From: Ypsolopha sequella
Lineage: Eukaryota > Arthropoda > Insecta > Lepidoptera > Ypsolophidae
Length of the DNA: 64,000 bases
Assembly (NCBI GenBank): GCA_934047225.1
Contig: OW203991.1
Span: 4,030,001 to 4,094,000, forward strand
Direction: 5' to 3'
Translations under genes and position numbers: made by a program
In this document: positions 23,580-32,905 of the stretch, in pieces
How the letters are laid out: each line of letters starts with the position of its first letter
Position numbering within the stretch: the stretch's first letter is position 1
Notes under the pieces: generated by a model
Databases searched by the model: none
Seen by the model: the letters and a program-made list of their open reading frames with translations, nothing else
What the model was told of the DNA's origin: nothing

Positions 23580-23863
23580 TCCATCCATCCATCAGCCCGT
23601 ATTCGTCCACGGATTTGCCTCCCCATATTACGCCATTCTTGGCGGTCCTCAGTCATCCTCATCCAGCCGCCACCCACAACGTCCTTCAGATCGTTAGTCC
23701 AGCGGGCACGAGGGCTGCCTACGCTACGCTTTGCTGTACGTGGTCTCCATTCCAATGCCTTACGGCCATCACGTCGGCGACAGATTTGGCCAGTCCACTG
23801 CCACTTCAACTTACTTATTCGACAGGCTATGTCGGTCACCTTCGATCTCTGACGGATATTATA
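23580..23863 (-). pseudogene. RTE LINE, C-terminal fragment
   Basis: The minus strand reads DIACRISKLKWQWTGQIC, then KALEWRPRTAKRSVGSPRA, RWTNDLKDV and MTEDRQEWRNMG. This is the conserved C-terminal tail of insect RTE-type LINE proteins. It is followed by the characteristic tail with repeated GGAT (seen here as CCATCCATCC at 23581). A 5'-truncated relic of the same family as 46928-47345. The Y of the usual AYVQQW motif and part of the tail are lost. Confidence 0.85.
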
Positions 23864-24156
23864 CTAAAAGTGATAAATACTTTTCAACAATTCAAAAAGT
23901 CTTGTGGTTTACAATAACTAATTAATTAGTTACCGTAAGAAAAATACTGATATTTCACTTCAGGAGACGTGTTTATTGGAGTTATTTTGAATATTTTAGC
24001 CATCCAATAAGATGAAAAGGTATTCTTATTTGACTGTGCGCTTAACGCTTTTTATCTAACTGGATTCAACTTTGAACCAATTCCATAGTAAATTTGATAT
24101 ATTTTCATCAAGGTATAAAACATCATCAAGATAATTATAATAGTTAAAAAAGACAA

Positions 24157-24212
24157 ACTTTATATTTTTTCGAAATATTTCGGCCTCATCAGTGAGGCCG
24201 TCATCAGTCGAG
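24157..24212 (-). ncRNA. Hammerhead-ribozyme-like motif (left arm)
   Basis: On the minus strand CTGATGA (24207-24201) is followed by one C, then GGCCTCA-CTGA-TGAGGCC (a perfect 7-bp hairpin) and GAAA (24181-24178). Identical to the right-arm copy. Activity is not established. Confidence 0.35.
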
Positions 24213-24423
24213 TTGACAGGTAAAAATTATAAAAAAAATTATAAAAAAATATATATGAAAACAAGTTGGTACAGTCTGAAAAATGATAGGAACTATTTAC
24301 ATAAAAAAAAAAATGATGAAAGAAAGGTGGTAAAATAAAAAAAGAAAAGAAACAGTTTGGAGGGGAGTACTTGTTGATTGGGTCAGTTGGTCGAGTCTGT
24401 CAGTGCTGTCTGTTGAGTCCGGG

Positions 24424-24621
24424 TCCATAATGTGCGCCAAGTGACCAGATATATGCTTTCTCCCAGTCCATAATGTGCGCCAAGTGACCAGATATATGCT
24501 GTCTCCCAGTCCATAATGTGCGCCAAGTGACCAGATATATGCTGTCTCCCAGTTCCATAATGTGCGCCAAGTGACCAGATATATGCTGTCTCCCAGTTTC
24601 CATAATGTGCGCCAAGTGACC
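24424..24621. repeat. Minisatellite, 43-45 bp unit, 4.5 copies
   Basis: Units start TCCATAATGTGCGCCAAGTG and continue ACCAGATATATGCTGTCTCC then CAG. They begin at 24424, 24467, 24510, 24554 and 24599, so the successive lengths are 43, 43, 44 and 45, because the T run at each junction grows by one base. Minus-strand open frames over it are by-products. Confidence 0.95.
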
Positions 24622-24840
24622 ATTATGGACCCGGACTCAACAGACAGCACTGACAGACTCGACCAACTGACCCAATCAACAAGTACTCCCCTCCAAACTG
24701 TTTCTTTTCTTTTTTTATTTTACCACCTTTCTTTCATCATTTTTTTTTTTATGTAAATAGTTCCTATCATTTTTCAGACTGTACCAACTTGTTTTCATAT
24801 ATATTTTTTTATAATTTTTTTTATAATTTTTACCTGTCAA

Positions 24841-24895
24841 CTCGACTGATGACGGCCTCACTGATGAGGCCGAAATATTTCGAAAAAATATAAAG
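24841..24895 (+). ncRNA. Hammerhead-ribozyme-like motif (right arm)
   Basis: CTGATGA at 24846-24852, one extra C, stem II GGCCTCA/TGAGGCC with a CTGA loop (24854-24871), and GAAA at 24872-24875. Then ATATTT (24875-24880) can pair with AAATAT (24886-24891) as stem III, placing UA at the expected cleavage position (24891-24892). Stem I is weak (AACT with AGTT after an internal loop). The extra C between A9 and stem II, and the poor stem I, are departures from the known consensus. Confidence 0.35.
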
Positions 24896-24974
24896 TTTGT
24901 CTTTTTTAACTATTATAAGGTTATATTTATTCACATCATCAAGATAATGTAACTGGAGAACTGGGATTTCGAGC

Positions 24975-25115
24975 AGGGTTTCGAGCAGGGTTTCGGCACC
25001 GCGCTTACCAACCCGCCTGCCCAGCTTGTGTGAGTATGGGCATTTCTTACAGAAGAACAAAGAGTGGCGAAATCTTGGAAAGGCAGTGGATGAAGACAGT
25101 CTGATGGATGGATGT
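24975..25115 (+). mobile_element. RTE-derived tail fragment (family F-like)
   Basis: CCAACCCGCCTGCCCAGCTT, GTGTGAGTATGGGCATTTCT and GGAAAGGCAGTGGATGAAGA match the 3' third of the family F copy at 25915-26285 with small losses, ending in GATGGATGGATG. Confidence 0.7.
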
Positions 25116-25675
25116 AGTTAGAGAACTGTTCGAGCAAAAAAATTTCATTTTGTTCACGTCTGTCTGTAATTGTGTATAGAAATTAAAAAAAAATTGCAAT
25201 AAAAGAAAATGTTTCAAACGCTAGTAAAAAGGAGTTGCGTCTAATAAGATCAAACAGTCGTTATCGGGGGAGGAGGTGAGGCGAGGTGGACAGGAGAGAG
25301 GGGGTGAGACTTTTCATAAGTTCAATTGGACGGAAATCGGCAACGGCTAATCAAGAGGTGATTTGGATGGCGTTATGCGAGAATTAGAATGAAATGGCCA
25401 ATCTATTAATATACGATATACCAGAAGCGGTTAACAAATTTATTTAAATAAATATGAGAGTGGATAGTTGCGTATTTTACTTGAACACGCAATGCCATTA
25501 AAAATTAAAATAAAAAAAAATTGCGGTTTATTTTAAAATCCCGATTCTACCGCCTTAGTCAGCCTTTGAATTTAGGTAATGGAATTATAAAAGCTCTAAA
25601 CCAGCTGTAGCTACCACGACTGCATAAACAGTAATGAAGTAAGTTAATTAATTTGTTTTAATTAAATTGCTAAAT
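25116..25675. other. No recognised feature
   Basis: A purine-rich patch at 25265-25310 (GGGGGAGGAGGTGAGGCGAG) and AT-rich DNA. No gene signal. Confidence 0.3.
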
Positions 25676-25795
25676 AATTTGTATGACTAGATTGATGGTT
25701 GTGGAAGATGGGAAAAGGTGTGTCTGGATCGTAGCAGATAAAAATCTGTAGTCTCTGCCTACCCCTCTGGTAGATAGGCATAAGTATGTATGTAA
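25676..25795 (+). repeat. Family K dispersed repeat
   Basis: GACTAGATTGATGGTTGTGG, GGATCGTAGCAGATAAAAAT and GTAGTCTCTGCCTACCCCTC match pieces at 8395-8485 and 10908-10935. Confidence 0.5.
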
Positions 25796-25914
25796 TTTGT
25801 AAGAAATAATAATAATCGTGACGCTTAGAAAATCTATGCAAGTGCAGTCTCAATTTTTTTTTTACAATTGACAAGTTTTTCACTTCTAATTTCAGGATGT
25901 TTCTTAGCTGCGCA

Positions 25915-26285
25915 GTAAAAGAAAGGTGGTAGAGCTGATGCAGGGCTCGACTGTGGAGGTACCACCATCTTACTTGGAGACCCCCTCAAAGTAATTCGGG
26001 GGAGAGTAAGAGGACAGCTCACAGGCAAAAAACCAGGAGGCCCACCGTGCCTGGGACCGATGGATGGCGGTATTTCCATCCCTTATAGCCGGGCCTTTTA
26101 TGGAACAGACTGGTGACGGACAGCGGCGTCACTGGTACGAGAGTTCCGCCACCACGCTCACCAACCCGCCTGCCCAGCGTGTGTGAGTATGGGCAGTTCT
26201 TCCAGGATAACCGCCGGGAGTGGCAAAGTCCTGGAAAGGCTTATGTCCAGCAGTGGACGAACTAGGCTGATGGATGGATGGATGG
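25915..26285 (+). mobile_element. Family F, RTE-derived repeat
   Basis: About 370 bp, starting at AAGGTGGTAGAGCTGATGCA and ending in repeated GATG. Its last codons read YGQFFQDNRREWQS and then GKAYVQQWTN, stop. That is the terminal motif of RTE LINE proteins (compare RQEWRNMGEAYVQQWTN at 47259-47315). The upstream part does not look like RTE protein, so this may be a chimeric non-autonomous element that borrowed an RTE 3' end. Other copies: 57000-57358 and 35558-37875, both inverted. Confidence 0.75.
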
Positions 26286-26738
26286 AAAAGAAAGTAAAAC
26301 CTAACTGGATCTTTAAATTAAGATAACCTAACTTGTGTCGGTACCGAGAAGTGGCTACAGATGGGGTCAAATCTTAAACCAGCAACAGCAGTACACTTTC
26401 TATCCGGTTAGACGGTTGTAGTCTTATTTCGGCATCAATCAATCAATCAATCAATTCTTCTCGGCCGTTTTCGGTCACAGCGACTGTCACTGCTGAGAGC
26501 GGCGTGAGAGCCCTCACGTGGCTGACGTAGCCGATTTTTGCAGTGAACGTACGACCACATTCACTGCACGTCAGCACCCGGAACGCAGCAAAGTTTTACT
26601 CTCGTATTTCGTTCGTTTCAAATCTTCGGCTATCATCAGTACAGTTCAAATATGGAATATGATTTCCTGGGGTAAGCAAAGCAATCTAAAAATTGAAATA
26701 AATGGTAGAGCTGTACCCACCTGAAAGAAATTTCTTCT
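26286..26738. other. No recognised gene; short (AATC)n run
   Basis: A microsatellite (CAATCAATCAATCAATCAAT) lies at 26433-26455. The rest is unassigned. Confidence 0.35.
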
Positions 26739-27162
26739 TAAGGTGATATACCGTGCTAGCAAAGGTCCCCGTTACTCCAGGCAGAAAAACCCGCAGTGCG
26801 AAAGGGACGGAATCGGGGAAAATTGTCAAAAAGTCGGTTTTAAATTAATTCAAAATTATCTAAATAGGCTACAAAAAATTCCATAACCAGTAATTTAGGT
26901 GTAGTTAAAACCCATCTAAATAAATATTTTTGAAGTCTGTATGCTATCTTAATTTGTCAGAATATCAAAAAAAGTGTAAATTTAGACCTGATTTCAATAA
27001 TTATTTCTATCGAATGAAATTCTTCTTATCGCGTTTCTGATAGACCAAAATCTAGTAAAAGGTCCCAAAATTGTTATACTAATTTATTTAACTTGGAACT
27101 TCATCAAAATAGCAGATAAATAACTTCAAAAAGTTTCAATTTTCACGGTATAGCCCCTTAAA
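26739..27162 (+). mobile_element. Family C variant MITE
   Basis: Ends AAGGTGATATACCGTGC and CACGGTATAGCCCCTT are imperfect inverted copies. The interior has GCAGTGCGAAAGGGACGGAA, TTAGGTGTAGTTAAAACCC, TTTCAATAATTATTTCTATC and TTCTGATAGACCAAAATCTA, and is shared with 41781-42411 in inverted orientation. A second subfamily of the family C layout. Confidence 0.75.
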
Positions 27163-27395
27163 CACTATTGGTGCTCTCTTGTTGAACATGTCCAAGCTAA
27201 CAATTAGGTGAATTTAAAAATTCCCAACTTTATAACTGAGAGGTCGTTGTTATTTTACTTCGGATATCGGTAATTTGTACAAATTTTTCTTAAATCTCTT
27301 TGTTAAATTTCTCCCTTGTTATACTAATGGAGTACTTCCTTATATTTATTCTCACTTTAAAATTAAATTAATAAAAGTTTGAACTGGATTAGCAC

Positions 27396-27640
27396 TCATT
27401 TTGAATTTTGAATTTATTTGAGAGAGAATTGTAATTTATGTCAGGTCTGCGTGCCTGCGGGGGTCCCTTACTGTTGAAAGAGACGTTCAAAAAGATGGGA
27501 CGTCTGTTGCTTGCTGCTGCAATAGTTGAACCCTTAAGTCCCTGTTCGTGCTCCAGGGCTGCGTTCAGTTTAGTCGTTGGACGACGCCCCTCTGACACTG
27601 ACAGCAGGATAGCAAAGCGTGTTAGAGATATGGCTTTTTA
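27396..27640 (-). mobile_element. LINE 3' end fragment
   Basis: Read on the minus strand, a short open stretch (69 codons, no motif) passes into AATAAATTCAAAATTCAAAA, a TTCAAAA-type LINE tail. The coding part is not assignable. Confidence 0.35.
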
Positions 27641-28112
27641 GGCGGGCGTCTTCCGACGACCAATTTGAACCTAGCCCAGGGCAAAAAGCACAGAAGCTCG
27701 CTTGCTGTTCCCATCTCCTCGAAATCTTTCCTCACACCGCAATAAAATTGCCATATGATAAAGCAATCAATTTAGAGCTATATAACCTTTATGTTATTGC
27801 AATAATACACATTTTCCTTTAAATCCTATAAGATTTCTATTATCTATATACAAATATGATTAATCAGCAATACATCACATTTATTGGCTGTAACAACTTG
27901 ATATTTGAGTGTCTTGATATTGAAGTGTCTTGATACTTGGAGTATTTTTGATAAGTCTTCAGTTCGATGCCCGATAGAGACCACTCTGAGATAGTGTGAC
28001 ACTGAAAACTAAGACAGTAACTTGACTGATATAAGAAGTTTTGATTTGAAAAGTTTTTTTGTTTTGCAATAAAAAACAACATGTTTTGTCAGAGATACAA
28101 CCGTAAATTATT

Positions 28113-28478
28113 TTTCAATGCATGTGCTCGTAAAAGCCCAATTTTTATGCATCAAAACCGAACAGAAAGTCGATTATTTTGCCCTAGGGCTTTATTATTA
28201 TTATTATTTTTTAAATTTATTTGCAATGGTTGGCTAACCTGCAGCCTTTCCAGTGTACCATAGATGTTATAATTTTTTTTCCCACTGTTTAACGGCTCTG
28301 GATACAATCCTTTTGAGCCAATCATAATTTAAAGTTCACAAGATTATATTTGTTTTAATTTCCTCACACTATGCATTGAAAAACGTAGTATGATACACGG
28401 GCGTAAAAGCAATAAATTACTCGGTTACGTACTCGTAATTTATTCCTTTTCGCCCTTGTAGCATAAACTACTATAATT
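28113..28478 (+). mobile_element. Family D repeat (copy 3)
   Basis: TTCAATGCATGTGCTCGTAA to GCCCTTGTAGCATAAACTAC. Same order as 22246-22650 with a shorter terminal hairpin. Confidence 0.85.
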
Positions 28479-29440
28479 GGATACTTCTTAAGTCACCCCT
28501 TTACTCAATCGAAGAGGAACGAATTAATGGCAGCCATAAATATTTTAAGTCCTCTTTTCTTAATCAGAAAGGAATAGATATCTTATTAATATGTTAGTGA
28601 AGGCGATTTTTTTTTATTATAAATCAAATAAGGAAGTGACGTACAGGTTCTGAACAGGCCCCCCTATACAAGATGTGAACATAGAAGTTTCCACTTTGAA
28701 ATTCTTAACTAAGATATTAAATAAATTAATATTAAAGAAAACTTATTTGTTTTTTATTCAGTTTGTAGCATTGCAATATTTGTAATACTTCTTGATCCTT
28801 ATTTTTCGATAACCTCTTTTGGTTTTGCTGGCACTCGAAGCCAAATGTAACTTTTTAAATCTAAATTCAAAATTTTCTCTTTTCGTAAAACTAAAACAAA
28901 AGAATAACTTCTTGGGAGGATTTTCCAAAGAAGCATCTTTGCAGATAAGAAAATTATAAATATCTGATTTAATTATTATCACCATATTGTTACTGATAAA
29001 ACTTTGTAACTGCTGAAATAGAAAGGCTGCCTAACTGCAGGTATGTAAATATAATAATTCAATGTGAAACTCTGTCCAAGTCATGTCTGGCTCACTAAGA
29101 CTGAACTGGTATATCGATTATTGAGGGAGCCAGATGCGCCTTGGACAGTTCTTCAGTTACTGTCCTTGTTCCAGCCTTTCCTTTTGGACTACTATCTTCC
29201 TACTCTCCTCTCCTATCCTGTTCTACCTTCGACCACTATCTTCGACAATTGACGGAAGTATCTGGACGCTGTGCCACTCAAGCTCGATAGCCGCCTGCGC
29301 TCACCTAGGACTAAATCGAGGCCAGTGCTGTCTTTTTGTAAATACTTTTATAAACCTGATCTTTTCCTCCTTCTTTATTGTAAATATATCTATTGACCTA
29401 CGATCCACCTTTTAATCTGCTCCCGCTAGCTAGCCCGGTG
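28479..29440. other. No recognised feature
   Basis: Overlapping open frames of 62-93 codons at 29064-29415 show no domain. No repeat partner in the window. Confidence 0.3.
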
Positions 29441-29449
29441 GCAAGTTTA

Positions 29450-29520
29450 TATTATATATTCCTATAAAAACACTTTATTACAATTATTTCCAGATATATT
29501 TCGACTTCTTGTCGACATCA
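29450..29520 (-). repeat. LINE/Penelope-like tail with short hairpin motif
   Basis: The minus strand reads TTGATGTCGACAAGAAGTCG then AAATATATCTGG, followed by AATAATTGTAATAAAGTG. The layout (TGATG, a short stem, then AAATAT) parallels the arm motif of the foldback at 24120-24948. Function unknown. Confidence 0.35.
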
Positions 29521-29547
29521 ATTGGAACCTAATCAAATTTATACTAT

Positions 29548-29650
29548 ATTGTAAATAAAACAAATTCTTGGTACCTACCTGTTCCACTTTTTATACATTC
29601 TACATAAAAAGTGGAACAGGTACCAAGAATTTGTTTTATTTACAATATGT
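29548..29650. repeat. Perfect-looking hairpin, about 45-bp arms
   Basis: AAACAAATTCTTGGTACCTA with CCTGTTCCACTTTTTAT is mirrored by ATAAAAAGTGGAACAGG and TACCAAGAATTTGTTTTATT around a loop of about 10 nt. The left arm carries a small CCTA insertion. Confidence 0.9.
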
Positions 29651-29739
29651 TAAAATGTTACATCAAGAACCAACAACGGCAAGCAAAATCTCATAAAATG
29701 GCAGAAAGAAGTGGACGATTGACAGAAAAGAGGGAAAAA

Positions 29740-29768
29740 AATAATATATATATATATATATATATAAA
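29740..29768. repeat. (TA)n microsatellite
   Basis: An uninterrupted run of alternating A and T. Confidence 0.95.
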
Positions 29769-30071
29769 GTAGGTAGGTTTTGAAATTGAAGTGTGGAGAT
29801 AAGTGGATGATTATTTATCTCTGTTGAGACCTGCGGGCCTATTATGTATCTCAAGTTGCCTTCTGGACTAGCTGTCTATCATCAAAAACATAGATATACT
29901 ATCGAATTCCGATTGTCTAAGGGCATGTTAGCACTTGAAGTGACGACACAGTTCGTAAATAGTTCAATACCCACTAAAGGCAATTTTGAAATTTCAGTTT
30001 TTATCTATGTTTTTGATGATAGGCACCTAGTACAGTTGGCAACTAAAGATACAGAATAGGGGGGCTGGACC

Positions 30072-30116
30072 GCAATGGGCACCAAGCGACCAAATATATG
30101 ACTCCTCCCATGTTCT
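30072..30116. repeat. Single diverged copy of the 24.4-kb minisatellite unit
   Basis: CAATGGGCACCAAGCGACCA then AATATATGACTCCTCCCATG aligns along its length with the unit at 24424-24466. On the minus strand both read G-R-x-H-I-x-G-R/H-L, which suggests descent from one coding sequence. Confidence 0.5.
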
Positions 30117-30848
30117 GAGTTGGATGCTCTGTGAGCGGATATATTGATATATTGATCCTCAATAGTGTCAGGAAAAGATTCAAATATACGTATAATTATC
30201 CATGTACGACATACTGATGTACGAGTCAATGCCAATTTTATCTAAAAGACTAACAACATAGATCCTAAAAAGACTGGAAAAGACCCAAAGTTTCGTTAGC
30301 CACATTGCTAGATCCGTCAGTACATAAAGCGTTTCATCTGGCCCAGGATCAATATAACTGGAGATGCATCACACGGGGTCTGATCCTTAGCATTGAGGAA
30401 ATGAGGAAGAAGAATAAAGCATGGTGTTACAGTGATAATTATATTTGTCATGATAGTAGTTTATAATTTAAGTAAGTAGTATAATTTCCTAACTTATGAT
30501 TCCTCTTAAGGAGTTAACATAAATTAATTACAGACTGTTAAAGGACTACCTATATGAGACTACCTATATGAGACAGGTAGACAAAGATATATATGTTTTT
30601 CTTTTTTTCATTACCCTGAATTCCTGCTGTCTTGTATTTTCTTATCCCTTAGTTAAAGTAGATATAAGTAATTTGTATAGTATAAGTTTCGGTATGTAAC
30701 TGATTTGTTAAAAAAAAAGAGACATAGTCTTTCTAAGTTTCTTGCCCTTCTTCTTAGCCAGACTAATCGAATAGGCGGATCTAGGCATGTATTTATATAT
30801 AAGTAACCTGTATGTAGTATAAAGGATGGGATTTGGTCGGCCACCTGG

Positions 30849-31137
30849 ATTGGTGCTGGGGGCTCGGTTGGTGATCATTGAACCTTGTTCCTGGTCCCTG
30901 GCCGGGTCTCCGGTATGGGTTCGGGCGGTTGGTTGGATTTCACCTTGTATAATATATATTTTACCTATCATTTTAATCGTATATATATTGCTACATAAAT
31001 AAAACGAACCTTTAATTTAGTTCATGTATATTTATTATTTTATTACATATATTTTTATAACAATAAATTTGACTCGTAAAAAGTGTATAACGTATACCTA
31101 CTTTACAAAATAAACTATTTGAATTTGAATTTATTTG
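30849..31137 (+). mobile_element. Family G LINE 3' end (copy 1)
   Basis: GTGCTGGGGGCTCGGTTGGT, GTTCCTGGTCCCTGGCCGGG and TCCGGTATGGGTTCGGGCGG, then a long AT-rich UTR ending AATAAACTATTTGAATTTGA and (TTTGAA)n. The inverted partner is 32258-32560. Only the very end of the LINE is present. Confidence 0.7.
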
Positions 31138-32075
31138 AAGAACATATGCGTTATTTGAGGGAATTTTAGGTCTTTGGGCTTCACAAAGGTGTTTTTAGTC
31201 TACACAAGACATGTGACACATGCATTTATGTATAAGTATGTAACGTATAGATATGAATGCAGTATTCCACCTCTTAAAAGCCAGTCTGGCCAAGTTATCA
31301 GTGTCGTTAGATAAGAAGGCGCGACATCCCGGAACCATAGAGCAAACATCGCTATCTGGAGGAAAAAGCGATGCGCTTGCGACGACCTGCGCGTCTCTAC
31401 AACATTATATGCAGGCAATATTAGCTTTTAGTGCAAACTAAAAAATAAGAACATCCATAAACTAGAATAAAAAAGGATAAGAATGTATTTTTTTGTGGCA
31501 ACTTTTATTTTTTTGGGACACTTTTCCTTATGGCTTGTTACACTCAGCGAATGAGAGCTAGGCCGAAAAAAGTGCAAGACTTCGACCGTCACGACACTTT
31601 TGGTATAGGGTGTGTATTTGTGTGTTTACAAACGTATGTCTATGTTAAGGTATATTACTACAGTAGAGACGTGCGGCGTGCGCGTCAGTCTTGGTTCCAA
31701 CCGAGTGTCCCACCCACGACTCCTCTTGTATTTTTTGTGTTTTGATTTGAAAATGGAAACTCAACTGTTTTATGGTGATCTACGGAAGTCGAGCTTTCTG
31801 ATTGCTCAATCTACTACCATAATAGATCCAGTAAAAATAATTCCTGCAAAAATCCTTGATAATTCCTTTTTTTTTTTTCTAATTATTTATGCAATAGCGA
31901 AGGCGTCGTGGTTTTTTAAAATGATATATTTTTGAACTACTAAGCGTATAGAAGACCCGATAAATAAATAAAAAAAAAACACAAAAAACAATCGAATAAC
32001 ATGAAAGTGACGTATGGTTGGCGTATGATTATAGTTTAAGTTTCAAAGTTTCCTTAGATGTTATTTAAGTAGAAA
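31138..32075. other. No recognised feature
   Basis: Lies between the two oppositely oriented family G tails. Open frames up to 107 codons have no motif. Confidence 0.35.
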
Positions 32076-32225
32076 TAGAAATAGAAATATATTTATTTGC
32101 CACAAAATCAAAACATAAAAATAAATTTTAATACTAGTAAATTTATACATATTTTGTTTACAAAATGGACCAATCTCAGCATTTGCTGTAAGCTAAAAAC
32201 ATTACAGCGCTGATTTTCAGATTGA
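32076..32225 (-). mobile_element. LINE 3' end with (AGAAAT)n
   Basis: AGAAATAGAAATAGAAATAT, TTTATTTGCCACAAAATC, and then GCGCTGATTTTCAGATTGAC. The copy at 63449-63722 has the same plan (ATAGAATAGA, TTTATCTGCCACAATACA, AGCGCTGATTTTCAG). Both read as LINE tails on the minus strand. Confidence 0.6.
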
Positions 32226-32257
32226 CCCAATACAACTAAAATAACATTCTCACTTCA

Positions 32258-32560
32258 AATTCAAATTCAAATTCAAATTCAAATTCAAATAGTTTATTTT
32301 GCAAAGCAGGTATAGATATATACACTTTTTACACGTCAAATTTAATCTAATAAAGAAAATATATGTAATAGAATAATAAATGTACATGAACTAAATTAAA
32401 GGTTTATTTAATTTATGTAGCAATATATTTACGATTAAAATGATAGGTAAAATATATATTATACAAGGTAAAATCCAATCAGCCGCCCGAACCCATACCG
32501 GAGACCCGGCCAGGGACCAGGAACAAGGTTCAGTGATCACCAACCGAGCCCCCAGCACGA
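32258..32560 (-). mobile_element. Family G LINE 3' end (copy 2)
   Basis: Begins with (AAATTC)n at 32258-32290 and ends at CCGAGCCCCCAGCACGAATC. An inverted counterpart of 30849-31137 with an expanded tail. Confidence 0.75.
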
Positions 32561-32579
32561 ATCGTTGCAGGTAGGAATA

Positions 32580-32905
32580 CATAATAAAAAACCAATTACT
32601 TACAATAATACAATTATGAATTTAGAATAATGGACAATACAGGGGATTAATACCAAATTATATATAAAAAAAAAACAGATTAGCTACAGAATAACATATA
32701 GGATTATTACACAAACATATGAAAAAAAATTATCAATCATAAAAATAAAGTGGGCGTCATTTTTTTTGCAGGGGAGGCGGAAGATTGTTCCAGATTTTGG
32801 ACGCCGCATACTTAAAACTACCCCTGTATTTCTTCGTTTTGTGTCTTGGCGAAATTGCATCAATCAATATCAATAGATCCAGTCCAGCCACAGACATACT
32901 ATAGT
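32580..32905 (-). pseudogene. CR1/Jockey-group LINE C-terminal remnant
   Basis: The minus strand over 32770-32860 reads KYRGSFKYAASKIWNNLPPPL. SF-YAA-K-WN-LP is the well-known motif at the C-terminus of CR1/L2/Jockey-group reverse transcriptases. The rest, towards 32580, is AT-rich 3' UTR. Confidence 0.7.

Larger units (their letters stand above)
24120..24948. mobile_element. Foldback element with hammerhead-like arms
   Basis: Inverted arms of about 295 bp (24136-24432 and 24620-24917) enclose a minisatellite. ACATCATCAAGATAAT occurs at 24120-24135 and again at 24933-24948, as a target duplication would. The right copy is separated from the arm by 15 bp. Near each outer end is a motif CTGATGA, a 7-bp hairpin, then GAAA, in opposite directions in the two arms. 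Flanking-repeat length, inverted arrangement and the motif recall Penelope-like elements, but no RT or GIY-YIG domain is present. Confidence 0.7.

Noticed and set aside
24297..24650. Minus-strand frame of 117 codons
   Set aside because: Runs through the 43-45 bp minisatellite and poly-A/T of the foldback arms; a shadow of the repeat.
24861..24875. A second hammerhead reading starting at the inner CTGATGAGGCCGAAA
   Set aside because: It resembles the classic core, but no stem II can form between this CTGATGA and a following GAAA; the outer CTGATGA fits better.
29064..29415. Overlapping frames of 62 and 93 codons
   Set aside because: No domain; composition looks like random open sequence, though an unrecognised transposon fragment is possible.
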